From Aptenodytes patagonicus (lineage: Eukaryota; Chordata; Aves; Sphenisciformes; Spheniscidae), in contig NC_134962.1 in the NCBI RefSeq assembly GCF_965638725.1, positions 1,867,501-1,931,500 on the forward strand: a DNA stretch of 64,000 nt, written 5' to 3'. The notes under the pieces were generated by a model. The model was not told the DNA's origin. It saw only the letters and a program-made list of their open reading frames with translations, and did not search any database. Below, piece after piece: positions 14,101 to 25,480 of the stretch. A program made the translations under genes and the position numbers. Within the stretch, counting starts at the first letter, position 1, and every line of letters begins with the position of its first letter.

Positions 14101-17100
14101 TAATGTCATTATAAACGGTGAAATAACGTATCTAATAAAGAAATGAAGTAATAAGGAAAATCCAAGCATTCTTATGGCAACAAGCAGAACTGTGAAAATC
14201 TTGAAAACAAATATGACCCAATTGAAGCAAATACCACTGACCTTGTTCTCAATTTCTATTTCAGACTGCCAAGCCTTGCCTTTCTCTAATTCTGATTGCT
14301 TCTCCATAGCAATTGTTCTGGCTAGCTCTTTTTAGTCCTGTTATTTAGACAGTTAAAAAAAATAAGGTGGGGGAGTGAGGGAGCCAGACCATCACAGACA
14401 CATGGGAAATTACTTTGTTAGCAAAGTGTAAAAGTTATACGTATTTTCACTTAGTCTTAGGACTGCTGCTGTTAAGACTCTCATTTACACCTCTGCCCCA
14501 GAGTCACAAAATGAGCCAGAATAGCCTGGTAAGAATGGTAAAGCTGAGACCCATACTATTTTGCACTGCTCTGCATTTTTTCTTCTTGCTTTGAGCTCTG
14601 CACCTGTTTTCCTCTTCTAATCAAACAGAAAGAACCAAGTGACCATGATTAATGGAGGCAGCCCTACCACAAGGTAGGAGCAGCAGAATAGCCAGAGGTA
14701 TTTCTTCAGCTTTTGCAGCTGGGCAAGGTTTCTAAACCAGCCTTTGTTATCAATGTTAAGTCAGATTTTATAAAGAACTGTAAGTCCTCATGACAATGTT
14801 ATCTCCAGCTACTCTTTCTCTTTCCCTTACCACATCACAAAAATACCTTTAAATGCTGAGAACTTACCAATACTTGAAAATGTTTTCTGTCAGCAAAAAT
14901 AAACGTCACGATGTTTCACAGCTGGATAGTGCATGGTTTAATGAATAGAGGAGAATGGTCTCTGGTAACGAGCTCCACAAGGTTCATCAGATGTCCTGTA
15001 TTTGGGGAATGGACAGAATAGGAGGCAAAAATTAAAATCTAAACTTTAACTTAATACAAAAACCTTCAGTATCACATAATTACAAGCAACAGTTAAAATA
15101 ACTGCACATTTACAACACTGTTTGCCATTTCAAACAAGAAATATTCTGACATCTAGGAGAAATTATTTAGCTCTTGTGTTAAGTTAGAGTTTAACATACA
15201 AATTTTAAGACTATTAACAACTTCTGACTGTGCTTCAACAGAAGTGCTCTGAAGAAGTCACTGTAAAAACCAGTACTTTGTATGAGTATTTCAAACAATT
15301 TTAACAATATTGTTTGTTCTAGTTAACATCATAAAGTTTCAGTTAATGTTTCTGCAACACACTTTAAATGGGGTTAGTATTAATCTAACCTCACAGTTAC
15401 AGTGATTCCCCTCCAAACCAAAATATTTGCCTAAGGTTACAGAAAAATTAGGCGCCCACATTGTACAAAAGTAAGATATTTGAGTTCTGTTCCCACCCAA
15501 CTCGACTGAATCACAGCCTTCAAAAGCCAGTGTCGCCCTCAAGTTAAAGAACAGTGTGCACAAAAGTACTAAGTAAAGCGGTTTGTTCCTCTTACAAAAT
15601 TTTAAAATTTTGAAAAAAGAAAACCCACAAAGATACAGAAAAAGATGCAAATACCTAACAGAAGGTAGAAGTTTTATTTCCCATGCCTGTAAAAGCTACG
15701 CAGCCTGAAATACAATATTCCAACTGGTAACAATTTGCTAATACAACAGGATGCACCTTTCCTTACAGGGCACTAGGTGCACGCTCTAGTTCAAAATGCT
15801 TACTTGCAGTAGTATTTCTTTGTATTTCCTCTGCATTTCACTTACTCATTTCCCCGTAACTTCCAACTCGGTCCATGTGCATGTCTCTCCATCCTCGCTC
15901 TCCATCACAGTACAGAAAACAGTTGCTCTAACATTCCCCTATTTTTGTTCTCTCTCTCATCGGGTCGCACCAAGAGAAGAACAGATCCAACACTACCCGT
16001 GCCACGGACCTTGCAGAACGCAGTAAGAACATGGAAGAGCTAGCCAGCACTTAAAAAACAAGTATCTTACAGGGTACCAGGCTTGAGAAGTCTGGCAATA
16101 TAAAAAAAAAAAAAAGTAAGAATTTAGCTACAGATATATCTGCTACTCTAGCAGTGAAGATTAAAAAACAACCTGAAAAAATCCAAATGCCTGTGGCTAG
16201 TATGACACTTACCTGTCCAAGTGCCATTAGCTCCTACAAGATCTTAAGCTTCCGCTTAAAAGAAAAGACAGTCACAAAAGAACTCTAAGCAAAAGACTTT
16301 GCCCTTGTGCATCTATTAGCCAAAAAATACCATAAAAAGCACCTTAAAAAAAAAGAGGATTAAAGAACTGCAAGGGCAAATCACACTGGGAATTGCCCTG
16401 AAGAACAGTTCCCCCAAAACTTTCTCATTGGTTTTTGGCTTTTTAACTAGGGGATCTTTGCTAAAGTTCCCAAACTCAGTACGTAAAAAAGGAGGGAGCC
16501 AAAGAAGGAGGAAGAATCATGAGGTAATTTTTAAAGAGAAGTATAGCAGTGGGAGTAACCGAGGGAAAGAGCACCTAAAGGAAACGTAAGGAGTCGGGAA
16601 TAATCCAAGAGTAAAAAAAAAAATTAACCAGTGCATAACTAAAGATAACATACGAGGTGCTCTGTGAACAATCTAATTTCATTTGTGTAACTCGTGGTAC
16701 AAGCACTTAGTGCCTTGGGTACGTATCCCTTTTTACTTTTTAGTATAAATCTCATAATCCAGATTTGATCAACTATTATTTAAAAAAAAAAGAAAAAAAG
16801 AAGTGGATTGAAGCCAAGAAGGATACAGTGGCAATAAGAAGGAAGTCAATAAGCTAGTTTTATATTTAGCCACCACCTCATTCTCCAATACTATAGTGGC
16901 AGGACTTTTAGGAGTACTGCATCCTGACTACTTCGTTTATCAGTACTTAAATTAGTTGGTGTCAGGTTTGGGTATTTTAAGCACCTAATGGCTAATACAG
17001 ACCATCGATTCTTCTCTTTCAGAGCATGATTTGAGCACTAGTCAGAAAGGTGTTTCCTCCAATGGTGTATTAGTGCAAAAGGTGCAAATTTTGTTTAACC

Positions 17101-20100
17101 CTCTCCTCAAAGAGAGTGAGGTAACCGACTGAAATATCAACTCTTTCTGCAGAGTTCTTCATCACAAGGTGAGAGATAGCAGGAAGCAAACTCGCTTGGA
17201 TGGAATAAGCAGTTTGTTCAACACATAAGGAGGAAATAATTAGGAAAGATAACTATGTATTTAAGTATTCACAGGTATAAACATATTCTTTGATATGTAA
17301 AACCCTACTCACTGTTCTAAGTAGGGTTCTTAAGCCGCTAAGTTCCTGGCACACACTCTGACATTCTTGTTACTAAGTTTATTTTAATCCATACACAAGC
17401 TAGTCGCTGCGTTTGTAGAATATTTCTGACGCCTCGTTGCCTCCCTCCATTACAGGAGACCCCAACTCAGTTTTGCTATAAAGCGAACGCTAGGCAGCCT
17501 CCAACATCTGCAGAACGTTTTTCTTCCTGACTGCTTACACAAGCCAAGCGAGCAACAGGACAGAAGGGATCACCGCTGTATGGGCTGGAATAAAAGCGAG
17601 CCACATCCCCAAAAAGCAAGGCAAAAAGGTGAGTTTCAGCTCTAACTCGGCATCTACCTGTTACATTTCAGCAAAGCTACTGCTCCTCTCCGCAGCTGCA
17701 CTGCTCGTTCCAATGCACACGTGCATCCTTACCTACGCACAACAAAACACCGCAAAGTGGAACACATTTCCACCTAATTCGAAATTACCGTCAAGGATCT
17801 CATCCTGCCTGAGAAGCACTCAGAAGCTATTCAAAACCAAGGTTTCAACAGCAGTCAAAACACAAACCGATGTTTCTTAAATATAGGGGTATGAAAGAAA
17901 GTTAAAGCAACCGTTCAGAAAATAACTGCACCACAGCTAACTTGGTAAGGGACAGAAAACCCCACCCACGGGCCTCTGAACTCCACCGTTATCTCGTAGG
18001 AAACGCAGTGAGGACTTCACACTAGTTTGCATTTATGAAGAATAAGTGTTTTTAGCACAACTATGATTTTTCATCAGTATATTAGAAAATGTTCTGGAAG
18101 AGCTGAGTAAACCCCGGCACCCGTTTCACAGAAGGCGAAACTGATAAAAAGCAGTTATGACACCAGCACGTTCAATCAACAGCTATAGGATGGGAACTGA
18201 ATCCCAAGCAGCTACCCCTACAAACTGGACATCCTTGTGCATCCAAATACACCAAGGCAGCACGAACCAGAAAGCTATTGAGCTGTTTAGGGAAGTTGAG
18301 ATTCCTCCCTCTTGCAACTCAAGTGAAAGAAGTCCCGCAACAAGCGATGCACGCTTTTATTTCTCATCCTGCCTAAAGGACTAAAGATCCAGAGGGAATT
18401 GAGACAACCAGCTACCGAAGGTTGTATTTAAGGGGGCTGTAACACAAACACATCGCCTAGCAAAACAAAAAGTCCTCAAGAAGGAATAAAGCGAAGTTTT
18501 GAAGCAACAAATTTTAACACTGGAGTCCTGACTGCCATTGTACTTGACCAAAATATCATAAAAATGCTCATGGAGATCCTTAGGCGAGGAGTAAGATCGC
18601 AGTACTTCACGCAGACCAAATACCTCCCTCTATCTCACAGCCGTGGTAGGTGCTTGTACTCTCGCCTAATGTGACCCCTGCTATCTACAGGCAACCCCAC
18701 AGCGTGCTTGCTTTCACTATTATTACATTTTAAGTTTCAAATATCACACACACAAAACACAGGTAAGCTACGCACTTAAAAACATTCAAGCCAGTCGTAA
18801 GCCAGAAGCAAAATATAAACACGGTATTAATCCTTTTGTGCAAGGCGTCAGAATTTTCTAGCGTAATGCCCGCAGCCAGGAATGGAGACGAACCGCCGGC
18901 TCCTGGGAATTATAACGGACATGTGGGATAACCATTACAACTGCAGGTAGCTCTTCAAAGACTTAAACTAAGCCCTCTCTTTGCCCTTTTGTTTGCCCAT
19001 TAAACTAAGCACACAGGAGCAAGGAAAACCCCTGTGAATGCTTTTCACCAATTTAGGGGGAGTCTAGAGAGCATTACAGAGTGCTCTGGAGCAGCCAGTA
19101 AAACCAGCAAGAACACGAAGGGAAAAATGTCCTGGGAAAGGTTGAGCTGTTTATGAAATAATTCTGCTCTGAAAGCAAGCACTAACAGTTTGGATTGGGT
19201 GTTAGCCTGCTGCTGCGCTGCTGGGAGGACAGGAAACTTTGCTTAGAAACTTCAAAAACACGTATCTAAAAAAAATCCACACAAGTGGACAGCAAAGACA
19301 AAAAGAATACGCTCAACCTCACAGCAACACAACACGTTACCGGAGGAAAACCAGGCGTATTAACAGCAAATAACACATCTTTCAAACACGAGGCATTTTT
19401 CCTTTCGACAGAGGACTGCTGGGGAGAGGGGGCTGCTAAACTGGTTTTCCTCTAAGCACTTCCAGTTATTAAAAAAAAAAAAAATCCTCTTGCAAAGAAC
19501 ATATCCACTGTTGTACAACTGTCCCAGAAAACAAAGACCACGGGGAGAAAGTGGCCCATTTTCTTCAGTCTCCAAGAACCCCGTGTACAGGTCATGTTTT
19601 CAAAGGCTCAATCCTACACACTCTAGAATGAAGCAGCATTTAAAGTATATGAATAAACACCTAATGTTAGAATTATTAGAATACCCCATTTTTGGGTACC
19701 ATACTAAAATCGACTCAATTACACCAGAGCTAACATAGAGTCTATGAAAACAACTGCAAGAGAAGTTTAGCTGTGAGTGAGTTTCCCCCTCCTGGACAGG
19801 CTGCATCAAAAACAAAAGACTAGTTTTCTATTTCAGTTACAGTTATCCCACTAGCGTACCCAACCACATAATATTTTTCAGGAACGTATGTTTGGGAGCT
19901 CCCCTAAATACCGTTTTGTAGCTCTCCCTCCAGCCCATGGGGCAGGCTCCTCTACCCATTTCTTGTCAGTTCCCAAAAAACACCTTAAAGCTATAATTCC
20001 TCACCACATGTTGAAAATATTGTGACTAATAATACACTCCACCCATTTTTTCCATCACTAAGGATTTCAAAATATAAAACCTGACAAACAGTGAGAGAAG

Positions 20101-20564
20101 TCAGACGGAATTTAGAAGGGGAAAGTCAAATTTTATTTCCAATTAAAAGATGCTATAAAAACATAGAATGTTCAAGCAAGGTATTGATAAAAGTGGAAGA
20201 GCTATCCAGTCACAGCAAGCTTCTTCCTCAAAATTACGTTTTTCCTCACTCTTCTTGGATAACGTAGCTTTTCCTTTAAATCCCCAAAGAAAAAAGAATT
20301 AAAAAAAATACTCCTCCTCCTTTTTGAGAAAATACATTTAATGCATTAGAAGCAGAGCTGCTCCACATACACAGAGAATCCACACTTGTAATAAACACTT
20401 GATCGAGTTCAAGAACTGAGACCTAGATCTACATTACAGTGACTAAATCCTAAAAATGATAGCAGTGATGCAATTAAAATGCATGCAAGAACTTCGGTAC
20501 AGGTGTCTACAATACCACTGTTTGCAAAACACATCTCCTAATTAGCATGGCTTTAAATAATGCT

Positions 20565-20735
20565 GATAATAATCCGGCCCTGTAAAGCTTGCCAAATGAA
20601 TCATTGAGATTGCAAAATAAAAGGCATGAGGAATTCATTAAAGAGCTGTTAAACTCTCCTTTGTTTATCTTTCCCCTGTCAGGTGTAAAAATAAATAAAT
20701 ATCGGTTTGTATCTCTGGATTTCTTCCGAACGCTC
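20565..20735. promoter_or_regulatory. Candidate intronic regulatory element
   Basis: A stretch of balanced composition carries clustered factor-like words. CCTTTGTTTATCTT at about 20660-20673 combines SOX-like CCTTTGTT, forkhead-like TGTTTA and GATA-like TTATCT. CAGGTG, an E-box, follows at about 20681. Several homeodomain-like ATTA words lie nearby. This is inference from motif clustering only; conservation was not tested. Confidence 0.25.
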
Positions 20736-21307
20736 AGCTTCACAATACCGCGCCGGCGAAGAACCTCCTCAGGAGGTACCAACGGATTTTTTCCTCCGTT
20801 TCAAAAGAGAAATCCTCCCACTATTACAGTCCTGAAAATCTGCTCCATTCTCTATTTGTCATCTGGGATTGAGTTATCAGACACTACTTGTATTACTTTG
20901 GGAACTGACATGTCTATTTAGAGAGACACAAAGGCAATCCAGCAGCACAACCCCTTCTTTTACCAGCACCTTTCACAGCACCTCTCCTTCTCCCCTCGGC
21001 CAGATTTTACAAACACTTTCTTCTGGGGAGGGGGGAGGACACCTCACTAGTTTCCCAGCATGACAGAAAACATTTCCAGCCACTTTTGCACTTGTTACAG
21101 CCTTGTGAAAAACCACCTATATCCCCCCAAAGGAACAGCATTATTTTTTCAAGGGGTCTTTTTGTTTGTTGGTGGTTGGTTTTTTTGTTTTTTTTTTTAA
21201 AAAAAAGAGGGTCACTTCCCCCATTTCAGCCTGCAATTAAAATGGAGGCAAGGCCAGGCGATCTATGTCTGGCTTTAGGGGGAGACAATAACCCAAAACA
21301 GGCCTGG

Positions 21308-21312
<5 letters not shown>

Positions 21313-21341
<29 letters not shown>

Positions 21342-21392
21342 AAAGAGGAGAGGGAGAAAGAGAGAGAGAGAGACAGGCAGAAAGAGAGAAAT
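21313..21392. repeat. A28 tract followed by GA-rich microsatellite
   Basis: 28 consecutive A residues (21313-21340) run directly into about 50 nt of almost pure purine with repeated GA and GAGA words. An adjacent T-run/A-run inverted stretch is at about 21180-21207. The structure is a simple repeat just inside the leader end of ZBTB46 intron 1. No upstream LINE or SINE body was recognised that would make this a retrotransposon tail. Confidence 0.8.
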
Positions 21393-21655
21393 ACAACATG
21401 CTTCACCAGTATTATTACCTCATCCCTTTTTCCAAGCAGTTTTGAACCACACTCCTGACAAACTCTTGGTCCAACTTGCACGGATGCTGGTTTTTAGGGG
21501 GCGGAAAGGGTTTTAATGCTGGAGCCGGGATTGAGGCTGGCTATTCGCAAGTGGAGCTGCTGTTAAAATGCCCCCTTGTCTCTTCTCCTCTCCCTTGAGC
21601 TGGGTGTTGACGCAGCAGAAATTACCAGCTGGAAAATTCCCCTTTTGGAGGTTAC

Positions 21656-21676
21656 GGGGGGGGGGGGGGGGGGGGG
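21656..21676 (+). repeat. Uninterrupted G21 run at the edge of the CpG island
   Basis: 21 consecutive G residues are followed by further G-rich sequence to about 21720. The run marks an abrupt change from AT-rich intron to GC-rich promoter DNA. On the ZBTB46 sense strand it is a C-run within the pre-mRNA if the 22093 donor is used. Confidence 0.85.
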
Positions 21677-21736
21677 CGGGCGGAGGAGCGAGGGGAGGGG
21701 AGGGCCGGGGGAGGGGGGTTAAACCCTGCCACTTAC

Positions 21737-22092
21737 CAAGTTAAGCCATCCACCCACACCAAATAAGACATCGCGTCCCAGAGAAGACACCGTGCCCCCT
21801 CCGCGGGCAGGGAGCGATCGGCCCCCGCTCCCCCCGCGGCGGGCGGCGGGCTCTGCCCGAGGCGGAGGAGGGTGCCGGGGTGGGGGGGGAGATAATAACG
21901 ATGATAATAAACGAGGCGGCGGTGCGGGAGCAGCGGGGGGGGGGGGCTCCCCGCCGCCCCCGGAGCGCTGCCCGCCTCGCCTCGCCTCAGGGCGGCCGCG
22001 GGGATGGGGGCGGCCCGCCGCTGCCGCCTCAGGGGGCGGGCGGCCATGGCGACCCCCCGCTCGCCTCAGGGGGCGGGGGGCGGCGCGCTTAC
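21737..22092 (-). other. ZBTB46: Alternative leader-exon extension ending at a second donor
   Basis: The minus strand reads AACTTG then GTAAGTGG, a second strong donor with the exon ending at 21737. Its use would lengthen the leader by 356 nt or define a separate leader exon. Whether it is used is unknown. The frame arriving at this junction can be open into the ZBTB46 coding frame; see findings. Confidence 0.35.
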
Positions 22093-22330
22093 CTGGGCCC
22101 CATGGAGGAGAGCGGGGTCTCGGAGCGGCCGGAGCTCTGGCTCCGTCGGTCACTCCGTGCCTCTCCTCCCGGGTGGGGAGGGGAAGGGGAAGGGGGGAGG
22201 AGGGCGGAGGAGGGGGGGGGGGGGAGAAGCCGGCGGAGGGGGGAGGCGGGGGGGGGCGCCCGGGCGCGCTCCCGCCGCTCCCTCGGGCGCGCGGGGCGCG
22301 AGCCCGCGGCGGGCGGGGGGGCGGTGCCGC
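22093..22330 (-). other. ZBTB46: ZBTB46 non-coding leader exon (upstream end approximate)
   Basis: The minus strand reads GGCCCAG then GTAAGCGCG, an excellent donor with the exon ending at 22093. Position in the CpG island and strand agree with ZBTB46, whose known orthologs have an untranslated first exon. The upstream boundary is a guess, set a few tens of bases downstream of the CCAAT box at 22387-22383. An ATG at 22103-22101 lies just before the donor and opens a short upstream reading frame. Confidence 0.55.
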
Positions 22331-24320
22331 GCGGCGCGTGCCGGCGCTCTCCCCGCCCCCTCTCCCCCGCCGGCAGCCGATGATTGGGCGGCGGCCGGCA
22401 ACGGGCCTCCGTAAGCACCGCCCCTTTTCCCCGCCCCCTTCCCCCCGCCCGCCCCCCCCCCCCCCCCTTGCGCCGGGGGAGCGGGGGCGCCGCCGCCGGC
22501 TCTGCCACTGCCGGACACCGGAAGTGAGGGAGGGCGGGGGCGCGCGCCCGGGCTCGCCTGCGCGGGGCACGACGGGACGGCGCGGTGACAGGGCTGAGGC
22601 GGAGGGCGGGCGGGCGGCTCTGCCCCGGTCCCGTTCCGGACCGGCCGCCGCCCCGGGGCCGTCTGGGGCCCCTCGGGCGGCTCCTGCCTCGCTTTGCTGC
22701 GGCGGCAGGTGCGCCTGGCCCTAAAAGGGAAGGGGGGGGGGCGGGGCGCGGGGCGCCGCCGCGGCCGGCTGTCTCCCCTCGTCGGGGTGCATCCCCTCAG
22801 GCCCACCGCGGCCTCCCCGGGAGCCACGCCCGGGCCAGGGCGAGGAGCAGCCGGGGTGAAGGACGGGGGTTTGCTCGTCATGGGAGCCTGCGCTGCCGGC
22901 GGCGCTGGGACGCTGCCCGGGCTGTGATGCAGCCTCCTCGGCACCTTGCGGGGGGAAAAAAAGTCACTTTTCCGCTCTCTTAAGAAATAAGCTGTATTTC
23001 ACACAACCCTCTTGAAAAAAAGAAAAGATCTGCAGACTTCAGAGCCCCCCCCCCCGACTTCACCGGGCAGCAGGGCGCCGGCCCGGCTTAATGGCCGGAG
23101 AGCATGGCTGGGGGTCTGGAGGATGAGGGTCTGCCACTGCGAACGGAGATCACAGTTACTCGTCGGTGCAGGGTGCCGTCAGATCCGGGGATGAGAAACC
23201 TCTTCTTGCAACAGAGGGCAGGGTTTTGCCCTTTTGAGTGTCGTGCTGAAGGATCTGACAGAAACTGCCCTATATTTCAAAGGACAGAGCTTAACAGGAC
23301 AGGATAGGTCTGGAGCGTGGAAGAAGCCAACGCCGACCGTACGATAGCTGTGGCGAGCGAGGGAATCGTTCTTGAAATCTGTGCGGTTGCTGGATTGTGA
23401 AAGCAGGAGCTGGTCCAGCAGATAAAATGTTTTCAAACTGCTTATCAATATTTGCATACTATGATTGTGCCCAAAATTGGGGAAGTACACATACGAGTAA
23501 CTTGGGTTGGCCATTTGTTTGCAGAGTTAACCGACTTAGGTGTGTAATCACAGTAATTGCCCGGATAATTGCGTGCCTAAGGTTTAAAAATTTCCTCCGT
23601 GGTTTCCTTTCCCTCATCCTATATATTTTCTTCACCTCTGGCTTTCAAGTAGGCAGACCTACTGTTGAAACCTCAGCGTCGACTTTTATGCCTACTCTAT
23701 TCAAATCCATTTCTACAAGGTGCTTTTAATCTCTAGGACGTCCCCTCACAAAACCTGTATTTTCCACTTTTTAATCTGTAACTTAAATAAACAGATGTTC
23801 CGTCATGTGTTTTCCTCCCCCCCATTTCCTCCTACATACCCTAAATACCTTTAATTTTGAAAAGACTGAGAATAAACCTGATTAATGAAAATGAAATGTC
23901 TTTTAACTCCAGCATGTTTTAAATTACCTCTTTACTTTATATTGCGACAGAGTCCAAGCAGCGCCTTCCTAGAAAGAGCTCCATTAAAATGCAAATGAAG
24001 ACTTTGCAGAAGTTGTCTGTGAATACGACGAAGGACGCAATTTCTTAGACCTAAGCAACACGAAATCGTCGCCAGGTGGGGTTTCCCGCTGCCACCTGCT
24101 CTTTCTGCACACACAATCCCGCGTCTTCGCCTCGTCGTACGCACATTTTCCAGTCTCTGTCACCTGTGGGTGAAGAGCACCGGAACTAAACAGCCAAAAT
24201 CCCTTTTCCACCCTAAATGCTCAAGCCGGTTTTCATGTGACGCTATCCCCCCTGCGCCTGCAGGTGTTAAATCCTTCTGTGCTTTAAGTCTTTCTTTTTT
24301 TTAGGCTCCACGCTGAAATG

Positions 24321-24362
24321 TGAAGGTTAGAGGGGCTGACTGAAGGTTAGAGGGGCTGACTG
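24321..24362. repeat. Perfect 20-bp tandem duplication
   Basis: The unit TGAAGGTTAGAGGGGCTGAC occurs twice without a mismatch at 24321-24340 and 24341-24360, and the next bases begin a third copy. The identity suggests a recent duplication or slippage, or an assembly artefact. Confidence 0.9.
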
Positions 24363-25199
24363 AAAATGGAGCTATATCGTTATGCAAATATATCTATTTT
24401 GCATAAAATCTATATTATACCTGGTTGCAGCTACAAGCTCTCCTGCCTTTCCTCGCTCCTCCGTATTTGAGACCGAGCTCCCCCTGCCATCCCAAAGCTC
24501 CTCAGGTTCAGCACGTACGTTCCCTTCCTCTCCTCCTACCCAGCTTTTCTTTCTCGGGTCTTTGTTGGAAGAAAGTATTTATTTATGTAGTATTTATTTG
24601 TGTGTCAGGCTGGGCTGACTCCCCCAGAGCAGCAGCAGCTGCAGCCTGGGCACTGCCCTGGGGAACGCTCTCCAAGAGGGGGAGGGTGGCGGCAGGCCGA
24701 GTTTCCCAAAGCTGTTCCGCACAAAGGATTTCAGGAGACTTGAAAAGGTTTAATATGCTTTTGCCAATCACACTCCCCCCGCCCTCCTTTAATTCGAAGT
24801 TTGTGTTCTATTTTAGGTAAACACTGCAATTACTCAGCCTGTCCTTAGAAGAGGGGCGGTTTCTCCTCATGAAGAAGGAAAGAACATGCGTGGAAAAAAG
24901 AAGAGAATAGGAAAAAAGATGAGCTGGAGGAAAAATCGGGGTAGTTCGTGTGATTTTTTGTGTGCTAAGCACCATAAACAAGATGCGCAAAGCAGAGGTT
25001 AAGAGCATAACGATGCACCTCTTCAGAGAAATGTCAGGGATTACAGACCGCGTGTTTCCAGCCCAAGTCGACGTCCTTTGCACGCCACCATGTCACAGAT
25101 TTCATCAAGGCAGAGACTGCTGGAGGTGAGGACTTTAATCGCACCGCTGATAGTTTTTAGCACTGGGGGAACAGGTAAAAGTCATATTCCTGTAGCACA

Positions 25200-25480
25200 A
25201 GAGAGTTTGGAATCGCCCCGACGCGTTCCCTTTGCTTTCTTTACGAAGAGCGTGCGAGCGCTCGAACGTACCCCCAGCCAGCGGCACAGCCACGCTGAAG
25301 CCGCGTGCCAATGCTTAGTGGCTAGTCGTCGTCACTGGCTGCGCAAGTTAAGCGCACGCGGACTTGCGCGCATGTCGTTCAGTTCTGCCGCCTTGCTCTG
25401 CGTCCCTGCACGCCTGTGATCGCCCACTAGACAATCTCGGAGACCGTACCGCTGCTAATAAGCCGGCCCTCGCGTGCACC
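25200..25480. promoter_or_regulatory. CpG-dense patch with inverted repeat
   Basis: CpG is frequent here relative to the surrounding DNA. An 8-bp inverted repeat, GCGCAAGT at 25341-25348 and ACTTGCGC at 25362-25369, encloses a 13-nt loop. It is followed by an NRF1-like GCGCGCATG. It could be a minor CpG-island promoter or enhancer. No transcript can be assigned. Confidence 0.3.

Larger units (their letters stand above)
5146..22092 (-). other. ZBTB46: ZBTB46 intron 1
   Basis: About 17 kb of AT-rich sequence between the leader exon and the first coding exon. It is bounded by GTAAG at 22092-22088 and CAG at 5148-5146 on the minus strand. Open frames inside are short and resemble no protein I know. 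It contains A-runs (for example 6146-6162 and 8692-8711), an A28 plus GA-rich tract near its promoter end, and one plausible conserved element near 20.6 kb. No gene, RNA gene or recognisable transposon was seen. Assignment as a single intron is inferred; further small leader exons could be hidden. Confidence 0.65.
21650..22960. promoter_or_regulatory. ZBTB46: CpG island: probable ZBTB46 promoter and leader region
   Basis: About 1.3 kb of extremely GC- and CpG-rich DNA sits upstream of the ZBTB46 coding exon and holds two strong minus-strand splice donors (22092 and 21736). A CCAAT box on the minus strand (ATTGG at 22383-22387 on plus) adjoins GC boxes, and a perfect ETS word ACCGGAAGT lies at 22517-22525. 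There is no TATA box at an obvious position, as is usual for CpG-island promoters. Transcription of ZBTB46 probably starts somewhere between 22090 and 22500, but the exact site cannot be read from sequence. The island could also fire toward the plus strand. Confidence 0.75.

Noticed and set aside
14062-14307. 81-codon hydrophobic open frame with membrane-like segments
   Set aside because: AT-rich intronic DNA naturally yields Ile/Phe/Leu-rich peptides. No homologous family or splice context was recognised.
21313-21340. A28 considered as a retrotransposon poly(A) tail
   Set aside because: No LINE or SINE body or target-site duplication was recognised upstream. The run continues into a GA microsatellite.
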